From assembly GCF_030035675.1 (NCBI RefSeq), contig NC_084487.1, forward strand, positions 31,352,474 through 31,416,473: a DNA stretch of 64,000 nucleotides, given 5' to 3'. The DNA is from Rhineura floridana. Its lineage: Eukaryota; Chordata; Lepidosauria; Squamata; Rhineuridae. Below, piece after piece: positions 22,346 through 32,471 of the stretch (position 1 is the first letter of the stretch; each line of letters begins with the position of its first letter). The notes under the pieces are model-generated. The model made no database searches and was not told the DNA's origin. It saw only the letters and a program-made list of their open reading frames with translations. The position numbers and the translations under genes were made by a program.

Positions 22346-22789
22346 GAACCAGGAGCTACATTGTAACTAAGTAAAGGAAAGAAGGATTTGAAAACATGTC
22401 CAGCAACAATCCAGTGGGGCAGTGCTGAACTCACTAACAAGGATTCCCTATAGCTGCATATGAAATGGAATAGAGATTGCATTCATCAAAGAGGTCGATG
22501 TGTCAGGAATTTGTATTTTCCTTCAATCACATTTGTATATTTTAAATATTTGTAAAAAAGAAATGGAGCAGAGATCCATTCGATTGCAAAGCTCTGTGGT
22601 AGCCAGCAATGGAAGCTCCATGTGTGCGAGGGACTCCTAACATTAGACTACATGTTGCAGGAGCAATGCCACATTTTAAGAAAGGGAGGGGGAGGCCAGA
22701 GCATATTCTGGGGCCATCACATAATGTGGACCTCACAAAACAAAAAATGGTTTCTCTTCTGTGCCAGGATTCATGCAAAAAGGCAGACG

Positions 22790-23590
22790 CATGTGTGATG
22801 TCCCTGTATATATATGACTGTAAATATGGTAAGTGTGTTTATTAGAGTATATATGGTAAGTGGACTGAGTGAGAGGGGGGAGTACATGGGCTGGAATGCT
22901 GGAGAATATTGTATTATGATTGACTGAGCGTTTGAGTGTCTGAAGGTATAAATGAGAGGATGACAGCTGAGAAGAGGTGGAGAGAGTTCTGTTGGTGGGA
23001 GTTCTGAGGGAGGTTGGAGTTGGTTTTGTGGGTTGGATTGGATTAGGCAGGTAGTGAGGCAGGTTATTGATGACTAGAAACATAAAGAGTAACGCATCTT
23101 ATGAAACCACACGCTTGTTGACTATACCTTTAAGTAATCTTGTTATTCCCTGTGTATATAAATAAATATTTCTTGGTTTACCTAGCGCCAGAAGGGTGGG
23201 CAGGGCATATACCAAGGTTGGGAAACAGTATCAATGGTGGTAGCGGTGAAGAGATAGTGTAACATCATCAGGTATCCAGAGCAACCCAGGGCTGTATTCT
23301 TTATAGGCACAAAGATACAGGGGGGTTGTGGCCTGCAAGTGCACCCAGACACAAAGTAGCAATAAGCCAGGAGGAGACTAAGGCACAGTCTCAAGGCAAT
23401 ATTGTTTTACAGGGAGTGTTTGGTGGTGCTGCCTAGCAGTGGGATCTTGAGAGATCTTTGCTAGAGCCGGTGAGAACCGTTTAAAGACCAGGACCCTGAG
23501 ATGGGACCGTGACAAGGCAGTGACCACAGGCAGGATCCTAGCAGGTGGCGCCTGAGGTGGGATCCTGACAGGAAGGGTCCTGACAGCATG
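22790..23590 (+). mobile_element. Possible LTR-retroelement fossil (LTR and leader), family uncertain
   Basis: Has a TATAAATG motif near 22946, an AATAAA near 23160 and a short downstream leader-like region with GGCGCC-containing sequence near 23546, an arrangement seen in LTR elements. No coding region recognised; broken. Confidence 0.25.
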
Positions 23591-24240
23591 CAGATCCCAG
23601 AAACAAACATGCAGAACTACTGCTTTCTGCCTAATAGCTTATGCTCTTAACTGAGGCTAAACTCTAGTTATCTCATAATTACAGCTAGGAATGTGGACTT
23701 TCCTGCAATGTGGTCAGGGAACTGTTGCTCTCTTTTAGGGCCAAACTAGAGGTATACAAATGTTCCTTTGCATTTAACATGCAGCAGGGTTTTGTTGTTG
23801 CATTGTAAAATGCAAGTAGCATCAGTGGGTTGGGGAAGGGACTGACAATTATAGGGATCACAATAGGTGTGGAAGGTGGGATTTAACCCTTTCCTTCCCT
23901 ACTGCAGTTTTGAGGAAAATCCCCTCTACTGAAGCTGATATTTGCTTTGGGGGAAAATCTCCCATGATACTATTGAAGGATTCCTCCCAGTACAAATAGG
24001 GCCTCTAGAGAAAGGATTTTCTTCAGAATAGCAGCCCTAATGATAGGACTGGCCTTCACCCTGCAGACCTGTCACAATCCCTACAACAGTGTATGTGTGT
24101 CCCAGCTGATGCTACTTTCAGCTACAAAAACAAAGCAAGACCTTGCACATTAAATGCACAGATACATTTAATGTCATCCTTACTTTGGCTCTTAGCTGCA
24201 CATTGGAGATGCATATTCCCCATCAAGGAACCTATTTTGA
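23591..24240. other. No recognised feature
   Basis: Unique-looking sequence with no supported ORF. Confidence 0.4.
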
Positions 24241-24244
24241 CTCA

Positions 24245-24440
24245 GGTAATCATGACCTGGGAGAGCAGGGTTCAAATCCCCACATAGCCATGAAGCTCAC
24301 TGGGTGACCTTGGGCCAGTCACTGCCTCTCAGCCTCAGAGGGAGGCAATGATAAACCACCTCTGAATACCGCTTACCATGAAAACCCTATTCATAGGGTC
24401 AACATAAGTCGGGATCGACTTGAAGGCAGTCCGTTTCCAT
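24245..24440 (+). mobile_element. SINE with BovB-type tail (Sauria-SINE-like), 5' truncated head
   Basis: GGTTCAAATCCCCAC B box, CTCACTGGGTGACCTTGGGC core, and BovB end CATAGGGTCAACATAAGTCG, then CGACTTGAAGGCAGTCC. Confidence 0.85.
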
Positions 24441-24471
24441 TTCAATCATACTATACCTTTCTTAACCGGGA

Positions 24472-24683
24472 AGAGTTGCTGCCACTCAGTGCAGACAATA
24501 TTGAGCTAGATGGACCAATGGCCCGACTCCATTTAGGCAGAGCTTGGAAAAGTTACTTTTTTGAACTACAACTCCCATCAGTCCAATCCAGTGGCCATGC
24601 TGGCTGGAGCTGATGGGAGTTGTAGTTCAAAAAAGTAACTTTTCCAAGCTCTGCATTTAGGGCTGCTTCCTTTGTTCCTAACA
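24472..24683 (+). mobile_element. tRNA-SINE 3' body split by a hAT MITE
   Basis: GTGCAGACAATATTGAGCTA and GACTCCATTTAGG resume after the MITE as CATTTAGGGCTGCTTCCTTT GTTCC, the usual SINE 3' end. Confidence 0.85.
24538..24653. mobile_element. hAT MITE family A (116 bp) with perfect 8-bp TSD
   Basis: Palindrome with terminal CAGAGCTTGGAAAAGTTAC and its complement. TSD CATTTAGG on both sides (24530-24537 and 24654-24661). CA-starting TIRs and 8-bp TSDs are hAT hallmarks. No coding capacity. Confidence 0.95.
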
Positions 24684-24689
24684 TCTACA

Positions 24690-26084
24690 CTGCCTTCATT
24701 TTCATTATGGGGTACAATTCAGCATGTTGCTTTTTATCTTTAAAGCCCTAAATGGTTTGGGCCCAGGATCCCTAAAGTGCCACCTATATGAGCCTGGCTG
24801 TTCTTTAGGATTTGCAAGGGAGGCTCGTCTCTGTGTTTTGACTGTGATGGTGGACTCTGGAGGAACAGCTGGGAGCAGCCAGCCAGCAAGTGCTGATTGA
24901 AGGTGTTTCCTCACGCTGCCTAATGATAGGGCTGGCTTTGAGATCCAGTGGGTGGGTGGGTGAACTGGGTATGTAGCCCATCCCTGCATAGCCCAGCACT
25001 AGGTTCCATCCTTCGGTCATGCTAATGTGTGACAAAGGGACAGGGCCCACCAAATTGATGAGTACATGTATATTTATTTATGTACACCTGTGTGTGTGTG
25101 TGTGTCTTTAGTATGATGCTGAGCACTGACATTCCAAACAGCTCTTGCTCATATTAAGCCCTGACAAATAAATGAGGAATTTATAAGTTTTCTTTCTTCT
25201 CAATTTGTTATAGCAATTCTCTCTTGCCTTCCTTCTCCACTACCTCTGCCCTCTTTCCACTCACCACTGAGGTTATTAAGTTCCATCGCAGGAGTTCTGA
25301 GTTATTTTCAGAGCAGGCTTTTCTCAATATGCACCAAAAGTACAGATTAATGGTATATACATTAGATGTCGACACCAAACACACACACACGGAGACCCCC
25401 AAGCGAACCATTTGAAATTTGTCAAGGTGCCTGTGCTCTTACGTAAGGCAACTTTGTTGCTAATCCAAATAGAGCTTCCTGCCTATTATATGATTATTGA
25501 CATTTGTAAATCTATCACAGCATAACCCCTTTCAAGGTAGTAATTGTATTTTAAAAAAGAATAAGACAAAAGGGATTTGTGGGAGGAATTTCAGTTTAGC
25601 AATGGTGCTTTGGCAGAGGACATGGGGAAAAGCATTCACATCAAGGTATCTGCTGAGACCCTTTGCTATAAGTGCAAGAAAGGGGAAATTCCTTGTGGGA
25701 TAAATATGCTTCAAAAGGCACTAAGATGTGCAACTCAAGAAGTGCAGGAAAGCGTTTATTTTTCCTTTGCATACTGGCAAGTCAAGCAGAATTAATGACA
25801 TACCTCAGGAAGTTGTTATTTAAAGGTTATTGTAAATGCCTTCTGTGTTTAAAGATACGGAATTTACTGCATGCCCACACACTGGGGAAGACAAACAAAT
25901 ATATTTAGACAGCGGAAAGAATGCTGCCACTGAATCTACAACTTCCAAATAGTGATCATGGTTAAAGAACTTCCAGGTTAAGCTGCAGGATACTGCTGAA
26001 TGCCAGGTGCTGGGTTGTCGTAGGGCCATTGTTGCCTCCATGCCTTGCTTGTTTACTTATTGCAAAGGTGGAGGATTTTTTTTC
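24690..26084. other. No gene; unique sequence, 25420-25960 a candidate conserved element
   Basis: Contains a CA/TG microsatellite at 25087-25108. 25490-25960 is not repeat-like, has overlapping short ORFs in several frames and no splice-flanked exon. Confidence 0.35.
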
Positions 26085-26470
26085 AGTCTGGGGGGGGGGT
26101 CACATTCTCTTCTGAAAAACCTCCAGGGGCCATATGCCAGGCTATGGTCTGAAGGCACATGAGGCCAGCACCCTGCTGAAGCTAAGCAGGGTCAGGTCTG
26201 GTCAGTGCCTGGATGGGAGACTGCCTGGGAACCACATGTAAGCTGCCTTGGGTTTCTATCATGGAAAGAAAGGTGTGGTATAAATGTAATAAATAAATAA
26301 TAATATGCCAGTGGTGGGAGGGACCAAACGCAAAAGTGGGCAGGGCAACAAATGTAAAATTGACCTTCCCACAATAGGCTAGTTTCTACAGACACTCACA
26401 TACCCCTTTCTGTCCATCCAGGCATTCAAGAAGCATGATCAGAGTTGAAGGACACATTCCAGCCAGGCAA
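26085..26470 (-). mobile_element. CAGGGGTGGGGAAC-family element, split by a 5S-SINE
   Basis: Inverted relative to 59230-59572 (GGGGCCATATGCCAG, CAGAGTTGAAGGACACATTC, GGCTAGTTTCTACA shared with 28195-28510). Confidence 0.65.
26141..26302 (+). mobile_element. 5S rRNA-derived SINE with L2-type tail
   Basis: Contains GAAGCTAAGCAGGGTCAGG, GTGCCTGGATGGGAGACTGC and CTGGGAACC, i.e. the internal-control and loop regions of 5S rRNA. The 3' end GGTGTGGTATAAATGTAATA AATAAATAAT resembles L2 3' ends. Flanked by a perfect 9-bp TSD ATATGCCAG (26132-26140 and 26303-26311). SINE3-type; not a functional 5S gene. Confidence 0.9.
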
Positions 26471-27010
26471 AACTACTCAAGAAAGGTGTGCAAGGGTGGG
26501 GGCTTGTTGACCACTATGGGACTAGAACAGTGGTCCTGTTTGGTAATTTTAGGCTTTGGGCAAAGGTTTTATGAGAAGACCTCTTTAGATGGCAACGTGC
26601 ATGATTTCATGTACTTCAAAACGTGGTCAACCAGCTGCATCTGGCACCCCCCTGCTTGTTCAACTGAGTGGGACCCTGGACACCTGCACCAAAGTCCTAC
26701 CCCAATGGCACCAGTGGACTTAATGGAACATTAGCCTGATTCAACAGAGCTCTCCTTCTGCACAAGCTGAACTGAGGGCAAAAGGGGGAGGGTTAATCCC
26801 CGTGTGTGTGTAAAAGGATCCGTGGCAAAGCCAATGCTGCTGGTCCTTCAGCCCTTGCTCATTTCAAAATATGGTCCCTGTTTTAGTCACTGAAATCACT
26901 GAAATGATCAACCACGTATGGAAGAGATCCATATGACCACCTGAGTGCAGGCAGAGCCTTGAAACACAGGGACTGGTAGCATTAATGGTAGCGTTCCTCC
27001 CAGAGTGTAA
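26471..27010. other. No recognised feature
   Basis: Unique-looking sequence; a short ORF at 26435-26734 is unsupported. Confidence 0.4.
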
Positions 27011-27011
27011 A

Positions 27012-27235
27012 TGCACAAGAAAAGCCCTCCTGGATCAGGCCACAGGCCCATCTAGTCCAGCATTCTGTTCTCACAGTGGACAACCAGATACCCATGGGAA
27101 GCCTGCAAGCAGGATATGAGTGCAACAGCACTCTCCCCACTTGTGATTCCCAGCAAGTGGTATTCAGTGGCACACTGCCTTCAGCAGTGGAGGTAGAACA
27201 TTGCCATCATGGCTAGTAGCCACTGAAAACAAATA
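27012..27235 (-). mobile_element. CR1 LINE 3' end
   Basis: Minus-strand CR1 3' UTR: CTGATCCAGGAGGGC-type terminus, GGACTAGATGGGCC, TGAGAACAGAATGCTGG and CTACTAGCCATGATGGC are shared with the plus-strand copies at 35320-35545 and 42200-42420. Confidence 0.8.
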
Positions 27236-27239
27236 GCAG

Positions 27240-28190
27240 CCATGGAGCAGGGGGAAAGAGTTGGATTGCAGCAGGGGACAAACCCTTAGATTCCCTCTTC
27301 CTGGCCCCAATCCAGATGGGAAGTCTCATGGTTGTTATTTAGGGGGGGAAATCAAGTGAACTAACTTAATCCCACATCTAGCTTGTCCGCTAGATGCACA
27401 TCTAGCTAGGCTGCACAGAGCACTGAAATGACAGAAACTCCAGAACACCCATCTCCTACATTTTAAAAAAAATCAGAGGATGCAATGTTTTCATTAATAT
27501 TTGTCACCTATTTATCCCGGGGTTAAAGACAGTAAAACAAAATTCAATAAAATGTGTGCATCAGGACACATTCTCCAGTTCCAGTGATGCAAATAAAGAA
27601 ATCATTTAACTGCCCAAGGTTCCACATTAGCTTGGTCATCAAACCCACCTGTAGAACTCACCATTGCTGACTGCCACAGGGATTAAAAATGCCTAGAAAG
27701 TCCAGCATGAACTTCCATGTTTCACATAGATGTAAAGAGAAGCAAACAGGCAGGCCACGCAGGCAGGGAGTGAAGGAGGGAACTGCAGCATGAGTGTTCT
27801 GGAGGTGATGGCCACTGAATGTATTGTTTTGCATCGCTCACTAAGGTCAGCGGAGAATGAATCACTCCGGTTTTGCACTCATCAGCTAGGCTGTCATCTC
27901 TTGTTTGCAAAGTCAAAAGCAATATTCCATGCAAGTCAAGTAGTCTGCTGATGCCACCTTTCAGAAAGCAGCTGATCAGTTTTTGTAAGCCCTTTAAAGC
28001 AGGCTGTTTGAAAAGCATCTCCACATGCAAATGTATAGTTTAAAAATCCCATCCTTGCACCTCCAGATCCAAGAGCAGAATGTGATTAGGATGACTGGTC
28101 GACATAAACTTGAAATCCTCCCTGGGCTCTACATTTCCCCTGGATGGAAGGTTGATGATCAATACAGTTATTCTGCCAGCATTGCCTATG
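27240..28190. other. No recognised feature
   Basis: Unique-looking sequence, possibly containing regulatory DNA; ORFs at 27693-28030 are unsupported shadows. Confidence 0.4.
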
Positions 28191-28194
28191 CAAG

Positions 28195-28510
28195 GTACAT
28201 TTCGCTCAGGGCCACATTCCTGTCTGGGCAACCTTCCTGGGGCCATATGAAAGTGGCAGGTAGGGCCAGAAGCAAAAGTGTGTGGAGCAATTCATGTAAA
28301 TTTAACTGAGTCCACTAGGCTAGTTTCTACATACACTGACACACCCCTCTCTATCCTTCATCCCAGCAAACAAGTGGCATGATCAGAGTTCAAGGACACA
28401 TCCTAGCTAGCCACAATCCCCCAGTAAGGGCATAAAGCAGGGCCAAAAGGGAGTGCAGCTTGGAAGAGGGGATGTGCCTGGGACCAGATAAAGAGGCTTG
28501 GAGAGTTCCA
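28195..28510 (-). mobile_element. CAGGGGTGGGGAAC-family element, partial
   Basis: Shares GGCCACATTCCTGTCTGGGC, GGGGCCATATGAAAGTGG and GGCTAGTTTCTACATAC with the other copies, in inverted orientation. Confidence 0.65.
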
Positions 28511-28834
28511 TTCAGTCTCCAGGCCTGAGCTTATCAATTTCCATTGGTGCAGTGGCAAATTCAGAAGTGCAGAGTCCTTTCATGATAGTCATACCATGCT
28601 CTCTCACAACCACACCCCCAGGATTCATTGTCTCTTTTGCAATTACAGAATTATAGAACCAGAATGAAACTGCTGTGTGCATAGGCTCCCCTCCCTCCCA
28701 AAAAAAATCTCTCCGGGGTTAAATGTCACCAAAAACCTTTTGATTTTGAGAATTCTGAAATGAAGCCAAGTGTGGGACTGGATTTAGGAGATTAAGGTAC
28801 TTTGCCATGAATTTCACTTCTTACTTACCCTAGG

Positions 28835-29017
28835 AGCTAATCGGGATGAAAGGGAAGGCATGTGTTAGCTAGTGAAAAGAGTCTTCTCAGTGTCTGACTC
28901 ACTTCCTTTCACTCTGATTGGCTCCAATCAGCACGAAAGGACAAGGAAGCATGTTGTTAGCTAAGTGAGAAGACTCTTCTCAGTGGCTAACATACTCCCC
29001 TTTCATGTTAATTAGCT
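28835..29017. mobile_element. 183-bp palindromic element
   Basis: Outer arms AGCTAATCGGGATGAAAGGG and CCCTTTCATGTTAATTAGCT pair; inner arms (GTGTTAGCTAGTGA...GTCTTCTCAGTG and its complement) also pair, and AGAAGACTCTTCTCAGTGGC recurs. Looks like a MITE of an unnamed family. Confidence 0.75.
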
Positions 29018-29195
29018 TGTAACATAGGGAGCCTGCTGGGACCCTGCACCAAAAAAGTAAGGAGTCTATGACCCTGGACAACTAACCTCTGTCTATTTCA
29101 GAACAAAAAGTACTCTTCGTAGGTAAACACAGAGTTTGTTGTGTGTAGCGAGAACAAGATGAAGGTGGACACAAGTTGCATGTATCATAAGCCAA

Positions 29196-29259
29196 CCCAG
29201 TGAAAAACAGCAATCTATCCAAACCACCCCAGTGAAAAATAGCAATCCATCGAAACCAA
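29196..29259 (+). repeat. Two-copy 32-bp tandem repeat
   Basis: CCCAGTGAAAAACAGCAATC and CCCAGTGAAAAATAGCAATC units, three or four differences. Confidence 0.85.
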
Positions 29260-29939
29260 TATTGAAACTGGGCACTTAACTGTATGTGAAACATTGCATT
29301 TATTTCAATGAGACTATCATATACTAGAGCTTGTTTGCACAATTGGGGTACCAAGAATTTTTCCAACGTTTTTGAATTCCTTTTCCTCTTTAAATTAACA
29401 AGGCTTATTTAGATGCATAGAGAATCCCTGCATGTGTTTCAGCTCTATGTTTTTTTATTCTGCATTCATTTCACTCGTCCCTATGGCATATTTGGTATAA
29501 TTACCATGCTGCTACAAACTGTTACTTTTCCTGAAGTGATGGCAAGAAGATGCCCCACGTTATCCAGAGGCTCTTTACCTTGCTTTCAAACTCACTTCAG
29601 TTATCCTGAATGACAGGTTTCCAAGGGTCCCTTTTCTCAAAATAACTGGCTGTGTCCTTATGCAAGCATTTATTGTCACAGAGCATTGGAGCCTGAGGCT
29701 CATGTTATAGTTTTCAGAAGCTATTGACATGGCCCAGATTTAATCCTGTAATATACACAAAGCTAATTCTTAGACATAATTGCTCAGATATAGAACCTAG
29801 TGACTCACTTGAAAAGACTGAAGGTATATAATAATAATCGTATAGCACAGTAATAATAATTGTAAAGCATAGGGCCAAACATTTACCGAGTAGTTGAATT
29901 CAGCTGGCCTCTTACTTAAAGCTTCAAATGTCATGTAAA

Positions 29940-29960
29940 TATATATATATATATATACAA
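29940..29960. repeat. (TA)n microsatellite
   Basis: About ten TA units in an AT-rich setting. Confidence 0.9.
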
Positions 29961-29984
29961 AATATATACATATATTTTGGGTCA

Positions 29985-30285
29985 ACATCTCAAAAAAACT
30001 GAACGAATCACTACTTATATTTTTTCTTTGGGGCAAGGAAAAAGAAATAGTCCCAAAGAAGAACAAGGAAAGGATGAAAACAAAATTGGCGGCAACTCAT
30101 ATATTAGTTGCAAAATGCTGGGAAAAGAAGCAAATTCCATCAATCAAGGAATGGGAAATAGCTGTTTGGCACAGGTTGCTTATCTATAAGATCAAAATTT
30201 ATAAAAGGTTATGGGAAGGTGCAACAAATGCTCACATAAATGTATTAGAACCCCTTGGTATAAGTTTATAAAATACTGGAATGAC
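29985..30285 (+). mobile_element. L1 LINE ORF2 C-terminal fragment
   Basis: A frame reads KTKLAATHILVAKCWEKKQI then PSIKEWEIAVWHRLLIYKIK, matching the L1 ORF2 region after the reverse transcriptase (LA-ARILIAK-WK...PTI-EW-KK). 5' truncated; no clear tail. Confidence 0.7.
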
Positions 30286-32185
30286 AAATCATAATCAGAG
30301 AGCAGCAGCATTTGAGATCATTTAATTTGAATCAATATATATTATATAAGATAAAATCTAGAAACTCTTTAAGTTAGAAAACATAATTTTCTCTAATGTA
30401 CTCCGGCCTTTGCATTAACCCTATAGAAAGTATTCGTGATACAATGTTTTACTTTTTCTTCTTAAAGTATGTCTATATTGTAGTTTGGATTTATTGTTCA
30501 TATCTGGAGTGATAATAAATATCAACAGTACAATGTTTGTTTCCCCCCTCTTTTTTCCTTTTGCTAAAGTATGTTTGGGAGAATAATAACAATATTTTTA
30601 TTTCAAAATAAAACAGCATTAAAGTAAAAGAAGTGGGCATGCAATGTAACCATCCACACAACTGGGAGTGGGCTGACACATAAAGGTTCAGTGGGTTTCG
30701 AATAAGGAGTGTGAAGATTTCTTCTTCAAAAGATTTCTGAAACCTTGAGCAGACTGACAGATGCTTCCAAAAATTGCTCCATGGTGCTTTTCCAAGGAAA
30801 CATTTTATCCCATCACCACCACCCACCAATGAAGCAGTAGGTGGATTCAGTTTTCTTCTTCTTTTATGTATTTTATTTTTTAATTGAGGGTCAAAAACTT
30901 TCAAAATGACTCCACTTCCCTGGCAGACAGCACTTCTGAACCCACTCTGGATAATCCTGAAGTTCATGTTCACAAACAGACCTTTTTCAACCCTCTTTCA
31001 ACCTTCATCATATTTTCTAAGGTGCTATCTCTTTGGAGAGGGATTGTAAACAAGATCAGGATTTCTTTTTTAGTGCAAGCCAGATTGGTTAGAGGAGGGG
31101 GGAAAGCAGCAGACAGTTATGATGCTACCTCACCCTAATCCCTGGCATTGCTTGCAATGTTATTCTGGCACTGTAACTCCCACAGCCTGCTGTCACAGTG
31201 CTACCTACACATACATTCTAGCATAACCAACTGGCATTACTGTACATTAACTCTTTAACAGCTAGCACACAGAGCACAATTTTCATATATATGTGTGTGT
31301 GTGCGTCATTATATGCACATGTACACACTCACACACACAGTCCCTTAGGGAATTGCTATTGCATCACATATATAAGATGATGTTATCCATATCAAACACA
31401 TAATGCTATCAACAAAGATTAGGTCTGTGTGACGGACTGTGAAGTCCTTTGCAGTCCCACTCAGTGCCAATACAAATACATCAACTGCCTCTCTTCTCAC
31501 AGCTCTGAAAAAAAAATAGAATGCAACATTTGGGGCAGCAGCTGTTTTGCTGCTGTGTATGCATGAAATGACCTGACACAGAAACCCACATTATGTACGA
31601 CATCAAGTTTCTGGTGCACTGATTTTAACCACAGATTATCTCTCAGGGCAAATGTGCCCATATACAGTGTTGGTGTCAGAGGAGAAAGGGAGGGGAGGGA
31701 TGGTGAGAGATAGAGTGGTAAAATCTCACAAAACCACCTATCCAAAAGAACCAACACAATCCTCAAAGCTTTTTATGCTCTCCTGGAAGAACGTACAACA
31801 GTATGTCCTGACTTATGACAAGGTTGAAATCTATCATCTTGACACTTCTGTCCACATAAAACCTTGACTTTAAAACTCTGGGTTAGCTCATCCGAAGTAA
31901 ATAGCCTCTTGCGAGTCCCGTCTTCACATTCATGTAGATGAGAATCCCCAAACTGCGGGAGGGCTAAAGTCTGCTGCAGAGCACTACCTCGTCTACATGA
32001 AGTGACCCCAAGTATGCACTTAATTCACCTACACATAAAGTAATCCCCACTCTCCCCCAGCCCCAGAGATTAGGAGGGAAACTTGGAAGCACTGGACTGG
32101 GACTAGGACTTTCGGGATCACTCTCTCCTAGGGAACTGCAGATGATGGATACATTTTTGGGTTGCAGGAGACAGACACACACGCG
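30286..32185. other. DGKI promoter-proximal intron: unique sequence
   Basis: No repeat family recognised beyond a short TG/CA run at 31295-31340. The 160-codon minus-strand ORF at 30491-30973 has no recognisable domain, no splice context and ordinary AT-rich composition; I treat it as chance. Confidence 0.4.
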
Positions 32186-32259
32186 TACACCCCCTTTTCG
32201 TGTGGCTCAAACTGCCGCCCGGACTCACAACTCCCCCCCCTTTTGCCTACATCACCCAC

Positions 32260-32471
32260 CTGTAGGACACCTGTTTCCTGAAGGTTAAACTCTTCAGCTT
32301 CTCTTCCAGGGATTCTTCCTTCTGTCCCGTTAGTCCAGGCTCCTGTGGATCCGCTATGCCCGCGGCTGCACTCCTAGGATCCCCGCCACCTTCGGCTCCC
32401 CGGCAAGCGCCACCGCCGCCGCCGCCTCCCGCAGCCCCCTTTTCCTCGCCGGCTGCTGAAGGAGGGTTCAT
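32260..32471 (-). CDS. DGKI: DGKI first coding exon (from conserved internal Met)
   Basis: On the minus strand the frame from ATG 32471-32469 reads MNPPSAAGEEKG, a poly-Gly run, ACRGAEGGGDPR, then GQKEESLEEKLKSLTFRKQV and SYR, ending at donor CTACAG/gtgggt. This matches the N-terminus of human diacylglycerol kinase iota as recalled (MNPSSSAGEEKG, GAEGG-DPR, EEKLRNLTFRKQVSYR) at the same exon end. DGKI phosphorylates diacylglycerol to phosphatidic acid and ends signalling through protein kinase C and RasGRPs, notably in neurons. The C1, catalytic, ankyrin and PDZ-ligand parts are in exons outside the window. The ATG has G at -3. The Gly run is GGC/GCC-rich and may vary in length. See the separate entry on the upstream ATG. 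Confidence 0.92.

Larger units (their letters stand above)
1..32259 (-). other. DGKI: Presumed DGKI intron 1 (5' part)
   Basis: The donor at 32259-32258 opens an intron that should run to lower coordinates. The human second exon begins KAISRAGLQHL (recalled); no ORF or spliced segment of that kind was found on the minus strand in 1-32259, so the intron probably spans the whole interval, consistent with the very large first intron of DGKI in mammals. Content is transposon copies, microsatellites and unique AT-rich DNA, itemised below. Confidence 0.7.

Noticed and set aside
26141-26302. Functional 5S rRNA gene
   Set aside because: Only the internal part of 5S is alignable, with many changes, and it carries a LINE-type tail and target duplication.
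30491-30973. 160-codon minus-strand ORF
   Set aside because: No recognisable domain, no consensus splice edges that join to a neighbour, and overlapping plus-strand ORF; length is within chance for 64 kb scanned in six frames.
1-32259. DGKI exon 2
   Set aside because: No minus-strand segment resembling KAISRAGLQHL or the C1 domains with splice sites was found.
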